Below are positions 32,201 to 44,800 of a stretch of DNA of 64,000 bases, in pieces (the stretch's first letter is position 1; each line of letters begins with the position of its first letter). The notes under the pieces were generated by a model. The model made no database searches. It was given only the letters and a program-made list of their open reading frames with translations, and had not been told where the DNA came from. Source of the DNA: Tridacna crocea (lineage: Eukaryota; Mollusca; Bivalvia; Cardiida; Cardiidae); contig OX031057.1 of the NCBI GenBank assembly GCA_943736015.1, positions 45,160,501 through 45,224,500 on the forward strand, written 5' to 3'. The position numbers and the translations under genes are program-made.

Positions 32201-33393
32201 AAGCTACATGCCAAATTTGGTAGCCCTAGGTCATATGCCTAGGTAGAAGAGGAATTTCAAAGTTCTCCCTAAATAAGCCCATGTAAAACTTGTGAACCCC
32301 GGGGCAGGGCCAATTTTGACCCCAGGGCTATAATTTGAAGAAACTTGGTAGAGGTCTACTAGATAAAGCTACATGCCAAATTTGGTAGCCCTAGGCCTTA
32401 CGGTTTCAGACAAGAAGATTTTCAAAGATTTTCAAAATTTTTCAGTTTTGTTGCCATGGCAACCAGAGTTTTTGAAGGAATTAAATTCTTTCAAGAAATT
32501 TTGAAGAGGACCATGACAGGATCATTTCTGTGAAATTTCATCAAAATTGGATGGGTAGTTTCAGAGAAGAAGATGTTTAAAGAAAAAGTTAACAGACGGA
32601 CGGACGGACGGACGGATAGACGGACGGACGCACGACGGACAACGGGCCATGACATAAGCCCGCTGGCCTTCGGCCAGTGGAGCTAAACACTGAGAAGAGG
32701 CTTTGTGTACCTTTAAGGCTCTTGATAAATGAAATAAACATTTATTTTTGAGTGAAAGACTAACTCTTTACCACATGACAAAATTATATACCTGTCCAAA
32801 TTCAAAGCATTTACAGACAGCAAGGGTTGTTCAAATGTTCGAACTTGCAGTTAATTAGGTAGAAAATTGTGTTGTAAAAGGAGATAATGCTGGTTACCAG
32901 CATTTTCACCCCTTTCCACAATGTTTTTTAAAAGCTGTCTTTGTCAGGGTCTTTGAATCTTAGGATAAAAGGTTAACCTTGCTTCATTTTATAACCTTCC
33001 AAATTGAAAGTATTCTACAGATAAAAAATCAAAATGTATGCAATGATGCAATTTTCAGTTGAAAGAGTAGAAAACATGGTGGGAAGATAGATAATACTGT
33101 TTACCAGCATTTTATCCTTTTCCTACTTGTTTTCAAATGCCAGTTTTATTATGAGCATTAAAACGGGATTACATGGTAAAGGTTTCAGAATTCATTTTAC
33201 GTAGGAGTGTTGTTCTATTCTCTTGTCAGGTCACTATGTTATGGTAATTGGGCAGTTACTAAAGAGTGGAACTATACCCATGATTCGACCAATAAAACTT
33301 CAGAATCTCAGTCACAATGTATCATTATCAGTTATGTGGCCAATAGAAGTGATTGACAGTCTACAACAGAATGGATGTGAAATAGACACATGA
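29051..33393 (+). CDS. RMI2: RecQ-mediated genome instability protein 2 (RMI2), 3 exons, complete
   Basis: RMI2 is the small OB-fold subunit of the BLM-TOP3A-RMI1-RMI2 dissolvasome, which resolves double Holliday junctions in the nucleus. The three exons join in phase to 161 aa; human RMI2 is 147 aa. Diagnostic stretches are VVFVQGIVVE (human AVWMQGRVVM) in exon 1, CKGHYVMVIGQLL (human PGKYVMVMGVVQ) across the exon 2-3 junction and IRPIKLQNLSHN (human LQAVKMTDLSDN) near the end. The first ATG is used; a second in-frame ATG (MSKLLDK) 14 codons on is possible. It lies head to head with FKBP15 and tail to tail with AK8. Introns hold MITEs and a HINE-2. The stop codon sits at the edge of a degenerate minisatellite. 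Confidence 0.92.
29520..29783 (+). mobile_element. MITE-A, degenerate
   Basis: Left arm diverged; right end GGTAGAGGGTCAA. In RMI2 intron 1. Confidence 0.55.
30310..30478 (-). mobile_element. MITE-A, degenerate
   Basis: Right arm CATCTGCAAATCCAAAATTT is recognisable. Confidence 0.45.
30484..30706 (+). mobile_element. MITE-A copy
   Basis: One palindrome arm shortened; ends about 100 bp before RMI2 exon 2. Confidence 0.75.
30808..30910 (+). CDS. RMI2: RMI2 exon 2
   Basis: 103 bp after acceptor TTACAAG, encoding IMDESNSVTIDDGTSIAVIT and ending KPCK plus one base. The open frame upstream belongs to a MITE and is not coding. Confidence 0.88.
31048..31142 (-). mobile_element. MITE-A fragment
   Basis: Left arm with part of the palindrome. 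Confidence 0.5.
31410..32686 (+). mobile_element. HINE-2, copy 1
   Basis: Tandem core of about 165 bp units (CCCATGTAAAA-type landmarks near 31618, 31783, 31948, 32113, 32278), a (GACG)n tract at 32595-32640, then the hairpin CTGGCCTTCGGCCAG and terminal CTAA. The left boundary is approximate. In RMI2 intron 2. Confidence 0.72.
32760..32976 (+). mobile_element. MITE-A copy
   Basis: Left end mutated (CTAA), palindrome imperfect. Confidence 0.7.
32995..33187 (+). mobile_element. MITE-A, degenerate
   Basis: Ends about 40 bp before RMI2 exon 3. Confidence 0.55.
33230..33393 (+). CDS. RMI2: RMI2 exon 3 (stop exon)
   Basis: 164 bp after acceptor CTTGTCAG. Encodes HYVMVIGQLLKSGTIPMIRP, then SVMWPIEVIDSLQQN, and stops at TGA 33391-33393. 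Confidence 0.93.
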
Positions 33394-33600
33394 TGTCTGC
33401 AAGAAATGAAACTGAGATGGACAAGATATTGAGAAAAATAGAGTAAGAGTAAAAAAAAAAAAGGTACATGTATATGATGTGTACAGCAGAATGGAAATGG
33501 AATAGACACATTATGTGTTCAGGAGAATGGAAATGATTTATGAGACACATAATGTACACCGGAATGGAAATGAAATAGAAATAATAATGATGTGTTACAC
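33365..33600 (+). repeat. Degenerate minisatellite overlapping the RMI2 stop
   Basis: Units beginning AGAATGGAAATG at about 33487, 33524 and 33561 (37-38 bp apart). A related unit at 33368 forms the end of the RMI2 reading frame. Confidence 0.65.
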
Positions 33601-33628
33601 ATTGATTTCTATAGTTCATACCTTTGAG

Positions 33629-33780
33629 TTTTATCCCTTTATCACACAATTCCAAGTTTTGATTACCCTGGGGAAAAACCTTTTTGAGAAAAATTGGAGA
33701 AAAAGGAGAAAACACTGGTAGCAACCATTTTTTTCCTTCTCTCATGATGTTTTCTATCCTTTCAAAAACAAACTACATGT
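33629..33780 (-). mobile_element. MITE-A, right-truncated
   Basis: Left arm and an eroded palindrome. Confidence 0.55.
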
Positions 33781-33834
33781 ACATCTTAACAATTGAGCTT
33801 TTAATTCTGAGCTTTACCAATCTGATTGAAGAAG

Positions 33835-33962
33835 GCTGGTAACCAGCATTTTTTCTGCCCTACCGAATGCAAATTTCTATTCTTGAGTCACATTTTTTTT
33901 GTCATCTGCAAAAGCTTTGAATTTGGGCAAGTGTAAAGTTTTGTCATTTCGTTATTGGGTTG
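33835..33962 (-). mobile_element. MITE-A, left-truncated
   Basis: Half palindrome and right arm ending ATTGGGTTGA. Confidence 0.55.
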
Positions 33963-34450
33963 ACACAGATTGTAAGCTTTTTAGACAAGTAGGTTTATTG
34001 CGGTAAGTGTTTACTGGACAAATGTAATTACCTTCCCCCCTCTTGTAGACTACTAAAACTTATGATCTCAAAACTTGGCTTGAAAAGGAACATGTTCTTG
34101 TAACAAGCAATATTCTCTTTCCAGCAGTGTGTTCTGTATCATGGATTTTCTTATTGTGTCTTTTTCAAGTGTGATCATTTCTAGAACTAGTCTGTGCCTG
34201 TTCAGTGATAGTGTTATATTGATACATGGTGAACATGAAATGGAGTATGCTGAAAAAAAAAGTTTTTTTCCTGTATCAACAAAGAGGTGACATCAGTGAC
34301 ATTTTCATAGCAAAAAAAAAATGTATATTCTTTAGTTACTGTAGTTAACTTTTAATAATATAAATATTCATATTTATGTTAAGAAAACAAACAAAAAAAT
34401 AAAATATTCATGAATAAATGAATTAAGTGTTAACTTTCATATTTATTTTG

Positions 34451-34672
34451 TTAACCCTTTACCAAACAACCCAACCCAACTACCCTGAAAAATTAGGGTT
34501 TGAAAACATTGTGGGAAAGGAGAAAATGCTGGTAACCAGCATTTTCTCCTTTTCGCAATATATTTTGTTCCCTTCCAAACACAAGTTTCAAGTTTTTAAA
34601 CACCTTCATTTTGTTGCCTGCAAATGCCTTCAATTTGGACAAGTCTACAATTATGTTGTTTGGTAAGGAGAT
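34451..34672 (-). mobile_element. MITE-A copy
   Basis: Left TTAA intact, right end mutated (GGAGATA). Confidence 0.78.
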
Positions 34673-34879
34673 ACATCATTACTTTCTGCAGACAATTGGT
34701 TGCGTCGTGCAACAGCCCAGTCCAATATCATCACTGTAAGAAAAATTGCTCATGACACGCAATAGATCTAACTCAGTTGGCCTCACATTTTGTTTTTCAT
34801 GCAACTTCTTGTTGATTAATTATGTTGAACACAGATTTTCCAAAGCCATTTGCTGCAATTTCACATGAAACATGCAGAA

Positions 34880-35108
34880 TTAACCCATTACCACACAATC
34901 CCTACTTTTGACGCCCCTGAGAAAGAAGCCTTTAGAAAACATTGTGGGAAAAGGAGAAAATGCTGGTAACCAGCATTTTCTCCTTTTCCCACAATGTTTT
35001 CTACCTTTCACAAAACAAAATTCAAATTTTCAATCACTTTTATTTTGTCGTCTGCAAATGCTTTCGATTTGGACCAGTCTAAGATATTGTCGTTTGGTAA
35101 TGGGTTAA
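34880..35108 (-). mobile_element. MITE-A reference copy (piggyBac-like, TTAA-bounded)
   Basis: Type copy of the dominant family. It runs from TTAACCCATTACC to GGTAATGGGTTAA, 229 bp. In the centre is a near-perfect 66-bp palindrome around GCTGGTAACCAGC, with arms GAAAACATTGTGGG and GGAGAAAAT. The two outer arms differ from each other: one contains CAATCCCTACTTTTGACG, the other CTGCAAATGCTTTCGATTTG. I use + for copies whose CAAATTGAAAGCATTTGC arm comes first and - for the reverse. TTAA ends and CCCT-type termini resemble non-autonomous piggyBac elements; no transposase is present. Confidence 0.85.
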
Positions 35109-35186
35109 GTCAAAAATTGTATGTTGCTTTTTAAAAATAAAAAAGATGTGCACTATAGATCCCATATTTACTTTTCTGAGCCTTTG

Positions 35187-35418
35187 ATTAGCCCTTTACT
35201 AATAATCCCAAGTTTTAACAACCAGAACTGAAAGGGCTACAGAAAACATTTTTGAAATAGAAGAAATAGTTGGCAACCAGTACATGGATTTTCTTCTTTT
35301 CCCACCATGTTTTCTAATTCCTACACAATCAACCACAGAAACTGTGACATTAGCAACATTTAGTTTATCGTCCTCAAATGTTTTCGATTTGGTCCAATCA
35401 AACATTTCTTGTCATTTA
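35187..35418 (-). mobile_element. MITE-A, degenerate
   Basis: Ends about 90 bp downstream of the AK8 stop, so may lie in its 3' UTR. Confidence 0.6.
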
Positions 35419-35509
35419 CAAGCCACTTCAAGTTATAGTTTTACAAATGTGCAAGTCAACTCTTTTTTTAACTATAAACATTGCAGATAAAGACAAATCC
35501 TATAATTAC

Positions 35510-35828
35510 TTATGGGAAGTGTTTTGGAAGTGGGTTGACCAGCATGCTTTCAATACATTCAAACACAGTATGAGGATCTTGATCTGCATTCACTCTCTGT
35601 CCATCAGTGTAATAATCAGCAATCTCTTCTACGTAAGTGTGATACTGGGAGAGTCTCTGTCGTACAGCATCTTCAGTATCTGAGGGATGTTGTTGTAGTC
35701 TCTCTTTCACTTCCTGGGATTGTGGTGGATTATACAACATATGATATCTCTCTCCAGTTATTGGGTCTGTGTTCCTAAGTGTAAGTCGCTCCAATACAGA
35801 ATCATTAGGGACATCCAGGAAGAACACT
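35510..35828 (-). CDS. AK8: AK8 exon 10 (stop exon, second lid)
   Basis: 319 bp encoding VFFLDVPNDSVLERLTLR, the lid DPITGERYH, and ending ESMLVNPLPKHFP with the stop at 35510-35512. Confidence 0.97.
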
Positions 35829-38800
35829 CTGAAATTCACAGTTGTTCATTGTATTTTATGGGTTTCCTTTAACTAATGCCACAAATTGTTGACAATAATA
35901 CAGGGATTAACTATTGGAAACATTTTTGACTAGTTAGGACATACAGTACTCAAGTTTGTCAATATAAAAGTGAAATATACTATTCTAGACTAGTATTTCT
36001 GACTACTGAAAGTGACTACTTAAATTTCGAGTAATGAGCAATCACCTCATCTTTCAAAATGTGTATGTTATAATTTAAAAAGGTTACATAGATAGTAATG
36101 GGTTTAAATGAAAACCTGCTTTTTGTAAGAAAGCTCGTAAATTTGATTCAAATTTTGACTTTCAGGAAATGCATGAATCATGCAAATTACAATTTACATT
36201 TAAGATCAGATTGCATACAGTCTATATTATGATCTGGACCATCCTCTTTTGCATGAATAACATAAGTTATGATTTGCATTAACTCTTTACTACAAGACAA
36301 AGTTTTAGACCTATCTGAATTGAAATCCTTTGCAGATGACAAATTAAAAGTAGTTCATGCAATGATATTTGTTTCTGAAAATGTAGATATCATTGTAGGA
36401 AAATGAGAAAATGCTAGTTACCACCATTTTCTCCTTTTCCCAAAAGGTTTTCTTTCTCAGTGTCTCTAACAAATAGGAATGTTTGGTAAATGGTTTAAGT
36501 TAAAACTTTGAAATGAACAAGGGCCCTTATTCACCCACTATTGTCAGGAATGTTCTTTGTCTTGTTCTTCAGAATCTCCTATATTTGAAGGTAACACAAC
36601 TTCTGATTGGATAAACCGAATGGTTTAGCCAATCAGAAATTGTGTTACATACAAATATAGAAAGTCTTAGAGAATAAGACTGAGAATATTCTCAAGAATG
36701 GTTGTTGAATACGGGCCCTGATCAATCCAAAATTTTTAACACCGTATGATAAAAAGCAACCAACCTGTTTGGAACATAACCAGCTTTACTCAAGGTTTCA
36801 GCTTGTTCTCTTGTTTTTGGGAAACCATGCAGAACCCAACCTCTAGTTACACAATCTAGTTGTGATAGTCGGGCAGATAGAATTGTCATCACTATGTTAT
36901 CTGGCACTAAAAAGAGAAAAAATATCCCATTTCTGTACACATTTATAAACATTTAAATTATTTCAATAGGAACAATAATTTGAATATACACATGTACTGC
37001 ATATATCGAAACAATTTTGCCTTTAACTCTTTTCCGACAAAATTCTAGACATGTCAAACTTGAAAGCATTTGCAGACAACAAAATAAACAAGAGAGCCAT
37101 GATGGCCCTGAAATCGCTCACCTGAGTTTATTGACCAAACATGCACCATCTAGTTTCCAGTTGACCTAGTTTTTTATCAGACATTACCCATCATCAAACA
37201 CTTTTGAGATATTAATAAGACAAACATTCTGACCAAGTTTCATGAGTATTGGACTGAAAATGTGGCCTCTACAGCGTACAAAAGGTTTTTCTACGATTTG
37301 ACCAAGTGACCTAGTTTTGAACCCGACAATTACCCATTATCAAACTCTTTTGAGACATCACCAAAACAAACATTCTGACCAAGTCTGAAGAGTATCAGGC
37401 AGAAAATGTAGCCTCTAGAGTGTACACAAGGTTTTTCTAATATTTGACCCATTGACCTAGTTTTTGACTCCACATGACCCATTTTCAAACTCATTCAAGG
37501 TATCACCTGGACAAATATTATGAACAAGTTTTAGGAGTATCAGACTGAAAATGTGTCCTCCAGAGCATACAAAAGGTGTTTATAACATTTGTCCTATTGA
37601 CCCAGTTTTTGACCCAACATGACCCATTTTCAAACTCATCCAAGATATTATAAAGGCAAACATTCTGACTAATTTTCAAGAGTGTTGGACTGAAAATGTG
37701 GCATCCAGAGCATAATACAAGGTTTTTCTAAGATTTGACCTGGTGACCTAGTTTTTAACCCCCGAAGATCCATTTTCAAACTCATCTAATATATCATCAA
37801 GGCAAATATTCTGACCAATTTACAAGAGTTTTGGACTGAAAATGTGGCCTCTAGAGCCTACAAAAGGTTTTTCTAACATTTGACCTGGTGACCTAGTTTT
37901 TGACTCCACATGACCCATTTTCAAACTAATCCAAGATATCATAAAGGCAAATATTCTGACCAACTTTCAAGAGTTTTGGACTTAAAATGTGGCCTCTAGA
38001 GCGTACACAAGGTTATCTAAGATTTGACCTAGTGACCTAGTTTTTGACCCAACATGACCCATTTTCAAAATTGTGTGAGATATCATCAAGACAAACATTC
38101 TGACCAACTTTCAAGAGTTTTGGACTGAAAATGTGGCCTCTAGAGCATACACAAGGTTTTTCTAAAATTGGACCTAGTGACCTAGTTTCTGACCCCACAT
38201 GACCCATTTTTGATCTTGTACGAGATATCATCCAGGCTAACAACCTGCCCAATTTTCATTAGTATCCGACTAAAAATGTGGCCTTTGGAGCATACACAAG
38301 GTTTTTCTAAGATTTGACCTAGTGACCTAGTTTTTGACCGGACATGAATTATTTTCGGACTTGTCCGAGATATCATCCAGACAAACATCCTTACCAACTT
38401 TCATGAGTATCCGACTGAAAATGTGGCCTCTAGAGCGTACACAAGGTTTTTCTAAGATTTGACCTAGTGACCTAGTTTTTGACACCCACATGACCCATTT
38501 TCAAACTTGTCCGAGATATCATCCTGACCAACTTTCATGAGCATCCGACTGAAAATGTGGCCTCTAGAGCGTACACAAGGTTTTTCTAAGATTTGACCTA
38601 GTGACCTAGTTTTTGGCCCTCACATGACCCATTTTCGCACTTGTCCGAGATATCATCCAGACAAACATCCTGACCAACTTTCTTGAGTATCAGACTGAAA
38701 ATGTGGCCTCTAGAGCGTACACAAGGTTTTTCTAAGATTTGACATAGTGACCTAGTTTTTGACCCATGACCCATTTTCGAACTCGTCTGAGATATCATCC

Positions 38801-41800
38801 AGAGAAACATCCTGACCAACTTTCATGAGTATCTGACTGAAAATGTGGCCTTTAGAGCGTACACAAGGTTTTTCTAAGATTTGACTTAGTGACCAAGCTT
38901 TTGACCCCACTTGACCCATTTTCGAACTCATCCGAGGTTTTATCGAGGCAAACATCCTGACCAACTTTCATGAGTATCGGACCAAGACTGTGGCCTCTAG
39001 AGCGTACACAAGGTAAAAAGTTGAAGACGGACACAGCACGATCACAATAGCTCACCATGAGCACTTCATGCTCAGGTGAGCTAAAAAGACTGAAAATTTG
39101 AAATTTATTTTGAAAGGTCAGCATTGTTTTTCTTTTCTCTCATTGTTTTCAAAAGCATTCTTCCTCATGGTCGTTAAAAGATCCACTGTTGGGTATTTAC
39201 ACTTTGATTCCTCTTCATTCATTCACTTTCAAAACTATTTTTCTGTCTTTAAAGCAAAATCTTTTAACCCATTACCACACAGCAAAAGTTTAGACCTTCC
39301 CCCATTGAAAGCACTTGCAGACAACAATTCTAAAGTGGTTCAAATGGTGCAATTTTGCCTTGATAGGATAGAAAACTTTGTGAGAAAAGGAGAAAATGCT
39401 GGTAATCTTTTCAAAATCTTTTCCTCTGAGAGTCGTTAAAAGTCGTCATTGTGTGGGAAAGGGTTAAAGGGTCCAGATAAGTGTAAAAAGAATTCTTGAA
39501 ACATAGGCAAGGAAGTATTGGTCTAGCTCTTTACTGTACATGCTAATTGCAATCAAGAATTAGAACATCTGACACAACGGAGAAATATTTCAGGCAAAAT
39601 AAATTGTTTTAATCATTTTTTACAATTAATGGCTCTTTTTTTCTAAATGCTTTCAAAGTTGGTCTGTAGCAGGTACACAATCAAATTTTATGCTGTTAAG
39701 ATTTAGAATAAAACTGCAGAGAAAATATATTTACCCATCATTCCTTTGTCTATATAAGCTTTAGCAGCCAAACCTTGCTTTGTTTCATCTGCTATTGCTT
39801 GTTTCATCAACTGACCACATGAAACTATTAAAATAAACAAATAAGAATGATTTTATGAAATGATAAAACTGTTTACTCATTTGAGTGTGATAAATTTGCT
39901 TAAGTTACTTTATTTTTAGTCTATTTAGTATTTCATACATTTTTAAAGATTATTTCAGTAATATTGCATTTGCTTCTGCTTCTATAAATATTTTCCTGGA
40001 GTTTCTTTGTACCAGTACTTTCACAATATTTGTCAAAAACCACATGCTGCATACCCAAATGGATAATGATCAAAGCGATTTACAGCTGTGAGAGATAAGC
40101 CTTCCTTTTGCAATAACTTAAAATCTATTGTAGGACAAAATTTGGCAGAGCATGAATGAGGCCAGTTACCCCTAGGTTTCAAGCTCTTTACTCTTCTAAC
40201 TGAGCTACCAGGCTTTACTCATTCTAATTTTGGACCTGCAATCATGTTCTATCAATATATCAAAAAAGTTACAAACTAAGAAGAGAACAACCAGAAAAAT
40301 TACATAAAATACATGTAAAACTACGATAAAATGCATGTAAAACTATGATAAAATGCAGGATAACACTGATGACAACAACTATAAATTGCTCACCTTTAAC
40401 AATGTTGTATTTATTTGCCAAGAGTGAGGCCTGTACACCCTTCCCAGAACCAGTAGCACCAAGTAATACAACTCTAGGTGTGAGAGGGGCATTGGACCTG
40501 GCTTGGTTACTTAAGAATGTGTAGACTGAAACAAATAGACATATCTTTAACTATAAAAAGACAACTTATCATACCCTTTACCCATAATACCTTTCATTCA
40601 AAACTTGTGGGAGAAGCAGTAATTACATATAGCAGACAATTACTCAAAACTTTACCCCCAAGTTCTTAATATGATATAAATTGATAAATGCCTTTTCATC
40701 ATATTTTCCTCCTTTATTTTTAATCTGGCTGGTGAAGTAGACTTGGCTAGTTGGTACGGACTGTTCTCAGACCCTTATCAACTAATGCAAATGACACAAA
40801 TAAGATGCATTTTAAGGGAAGAGATTTAATGATACTGAGGAAAATAAAAATTCTTTTTAAAAGTAATTTAAGGCTTTCCTCCGCTGAAGCTTCTAGTCAA
40901 CATAGTATAATATTTTTTCTTGTTGGATTATTAAGTATTTTTTTCTGATTAAATAACTCTAAAACACTTTCAACTCCTGCCCCCCCTCCACCACCACCCC
41001 AGAATTTCTATAAAAGTGCATGTAAAAAGTTTCTGTTCATACCTATAATGATCTCCCTTTGAAATCAGGACATAGTGACTTTAGAATTGAAAATGATAAT
41101 TCTACGAAGGCAAAAACTGCCGAAAGTAGCCCGTTTGAGATGCTACAATACAGATGATTTTAATGATATCATGTTTTCCAGCATAAAATTACAGTGGAAA
41201 TAGATTTTCCTCTAAGGGTGGGAATACCATACAAATAGGTGTTTTGTTTTTTTTCTATTAAAAAGGCTTAAAAAGTTTGTTTCCTCAAGTAAATCCTCAG
41301 AACAGAAATGTAAAGAGACAGATCCCACTACTTGAGCCACATATAATTTGTGTCCACAAATATCTAAAATATATACTAGTGGAAAGATTTATCGTCAGGT
41401 GAGGGGTCAACATACCCTGTGAGAAAACATCTGCTTTAGGTTGGTCAGCATTAACTGTTTTGGAACATTTCTTAAAGCATTCAAAGATTCCCTCAAAATG
41501 CCTATGATAAACAATCAGTTTATTTATCATGTCTTCCTCTGTATATCCCTCTGCTTCCTTCAGTCTGTTCTGTATTTCCGTGTTTGATGGCCAGTCAAAA
41601 GTTGTATGATAGACATCTGTTGAATAGAAAGTTTGTTTAACTTTGTGGATTCCTAAACTCTTACCATACCAAAGACAACACTAGAAGCTCTTGTGGACAG
41701 TGTAGATCAAGATCAGACTTTACAGAATGTGCAGTCTGATCTCTGATCCACACTGTCCACTGCTATATTCTAGATCTTTACCTAACTACCTCTCCATCTA

Positions 41801-44800
41801 GTGGGGGAAATGTATTTTTAGCCTTTGAGGAAATGCAATTTATTTTAAGAGTAGTTAAAGAGTTAATTTAATGAACTCTCCTTACAACATCTGTAATAAA
41901 TCTAACTGAACAAAAAGGGAAAAAAACTTGTCTTAACCTCTTACCCTATAATTCTTGGATCATATTGGAGGACTAGGACTGCTTCACACTTTACTTACAT
42001 GGTAAAAAGGGTTAAATCAGCCATTTCCAATACTGACTTATATATTCAGTTTGTAATAACAAGTTGATACCAAGCTTCCAGTTTGCCCTGTAGATTGCCT
42101 ATGTCCCTCCATACCTCTGGCTTCGGAAAGATGTGAAGATTGATAAATGGCTGCCAACCTATATTTTTTTGTATATGATCGTTTAAGGCTGTATTTTTTT
42201 ACAGCAACAAATTTCACTACACATTCTCTCCAACCTTCCAGTGCAGTTAGGAAGGGTTTTTGATTTTGTCAAGAACATGGTCAAATTCCTCCCACCCTAC
42301 CCTATCCCACCTTGCAAATTTATTTACTTATCCCATAATTAGAATTAAGATAAGGGTAATCCCCATAAATAGTTTCTTAATCCTTTACTCTACCCCCTTG
42401 CACAGATTTTAATTAACTTCTATTCTGACCCCCAAGCCTTTTTCCCCTAACAGCTCTTGAATGTAAAAATTTTAATGAAATATATCATACCTCCATTGGA
42501 AGGATCTATCCTTTTCCCTTGAGCTCTTTCAATAAGCACTGTATCAGGTGCATCTAGGACAACTATTTAAAAATATAAAGTATTAATATATCAAAAATTG
42601 AAAACAAGGAGAATTCTAATGCACTGTAAAAAGTATTCACCCATATCAACTACTGCAGACTGACATAAGTCAAAAGTTCTTGCCATTTGGTAATTTTCTG
42701 CTTCTTGTAGGACCATTATACCAACCAGTTGATTGTGAGAAAAAATGAAATTTATGGATACATAATTGTGTTGTCTGGTGTTGTGCAGAGATGTATTTAA
42801 CTTTCTTCCCACTGGGCCGCTCACGTTTCTATAAGGAAAGCTAGATGGGAAGTTTTTGCATTGGATTTTTTATATAGAATTTCAGTAATTACAGTAATTA
42901 CTTTTTCTCAAGTTGTAGTTCATAAAAATTTGAAAAAAAAATACAAAAAATAATTTAAAAGCTAAATTTATTTACAGGTATCAAATTAATTTCTTACTGA
43001 TTACCTTCAAAGTACACAATAAAGGGGAGATTCTTACAAGATGTGTAGTAAAATGAGTGTTTCATCTGTCTAGCATCGAAAATGCCTTTAGTGTTTTAAC
43101 CCTTACCTAAACAATCCATGGTTTTTACCATGCTGGAAAAGAAGGGTTTGAAAATACTGTAGGAAAAGAAGAAAATGCTGGTAACCAGCATTTTCTCCTT
43201 TTCCCACAATTTTTTCTACTCTTTCATACACAAAAATCATCAGTTACATTATACATGACTTGCCAAACGCTTTCAATTTGGTCTAGTCCAAATTTTTTTC
43301 ATTTGGGGAAGGGTTAACAACCCTATGGAAGATGGCTTCAGAAAACTTTGAAAGAAAGGGAGAAAGAAGTATCTAGCAGCATTTCCACATTTTCCCACAA
43401 TGTTTACAACTCTTTCATTGACAAATTCAATTATTTGAGCATTATCTACTTTGTCATCTGTAGATGTTTATAATTTGGACCAAACTAAAATCTTATTTCT
43501 GGTAAACTTTAAAGTTGTTAACTTATCATACCAATGCTTTAGCAAGAAAAAGGTGAACATACCACAATGTTTAGGAAATATTCCCAGAGCTTGCAAGGCT
43601 ATTGCTTGTTCTCTTGTCTGTGGAAAACCTTCCATAACCCACCCTTTCTTCACACAGTCAAACAACTTCATCCTCTCTTCAACAATCTTTGTCCAAAGAT
43701 CTGTTGGTATAGTCTGAAAATAGAAGTAACTCGCAAATATCTACCTGCGTATAACTTTTATTCCGTCTTCTAGCAAGTCAGTATTACTAGTTACAAATCA
43801 CTAGCAGATGAGCAAGAGCTATCATAATCATCAAAAATTCAAAAATAAAATGTTGAAAGAATTAACTATGCACAATAATGAGATAAAACATATTGTTACA
43901 CCTCATTAGGTATTAAGGTATGTAAAAATGATCAAAGAACCTTTGGAAACATGTGGGAGTCAAGGTAAGCAAATGAAATGCTATTGATCTGATATGTGTG
44001 ATTAGCTCTTTACCAGTTACAAATTATTAAGCTTCAGACTTATCAAAATTAAAAGCAGTTGCAGACAGCAAAATTAACGTAACTCAAAAATAGACATTTG
44101 CCTTTTGAAGAATAAAAAACAGTGTGGGGGAAAGGAGAAAATCCTGTTTACCAGCATTCTTTTCTTTTTTCCACAATGTTCTCAAATGATTCCACCTAAG
44201 GGCTGTTAAGAATTCAGGTACAGGTCTTAAGCAAGAGATACCACTCATGCACATTTACCTGATTCTTTTTAAGAAACACCTGTGCCTCAGATTTCAGATC
44301 TGTCTCGGCTTCTGTTATAAGGTTGTCAGGAGTAATATGAGCTGTGCGTAACTTATTAGACACCATCTTTGCTATTGTTCTCTTCCCTGATGCAGGTGGT
44401 CCAAGAATAACAATCTGTGGTACTGTAATGAAAATAAATGTATGACAATTATCATATACATGTAATTCTTAATCTATCTTTAGACGAAAAGATTTTATAT
44501 TTCTAATCAACAATTTAAAAAACACGGATGTGAGTAAAAGAAACACAAATTATTTGTCATGGATGGATGTACCAGTAGTAGGCTGATCATGTGAAAGAAA
44601 ATAACTGACCAATGACTGGTTGAGCACCTAAACTACTATTGATTTTACAAGGTTTTTAAAAGTCAACACATTTAAAAATAAATATACATTTGATTGCTTT
44701 TCAACATATGACCTATTCTGATTAACTCATTACCACACGACAAAATTTTAGACTGGTCCAAATTGAAAGCATTTGCAGACGACAAAATAAAGGTGACTGA

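Larger units (their letters stand above)
33394..35509. other. Tail-to-tail intergenic region RMI2 / AK8
   Basis: About 2.1 kb between the two stop codons. It holds a minisatellite, five MITE copies or fragments and AT-rich sequence. I could not pick reliable poly(A) signals for either gene. Confidence 0.6.

Noticed and set aside
33332-33745. 137-codon minus-strand open frame
   Set aside because: It runs antisense through RMI2 exon 3, the minisatellite and a MITE, with low-complexity His/Ser/Phe composition and no family match.
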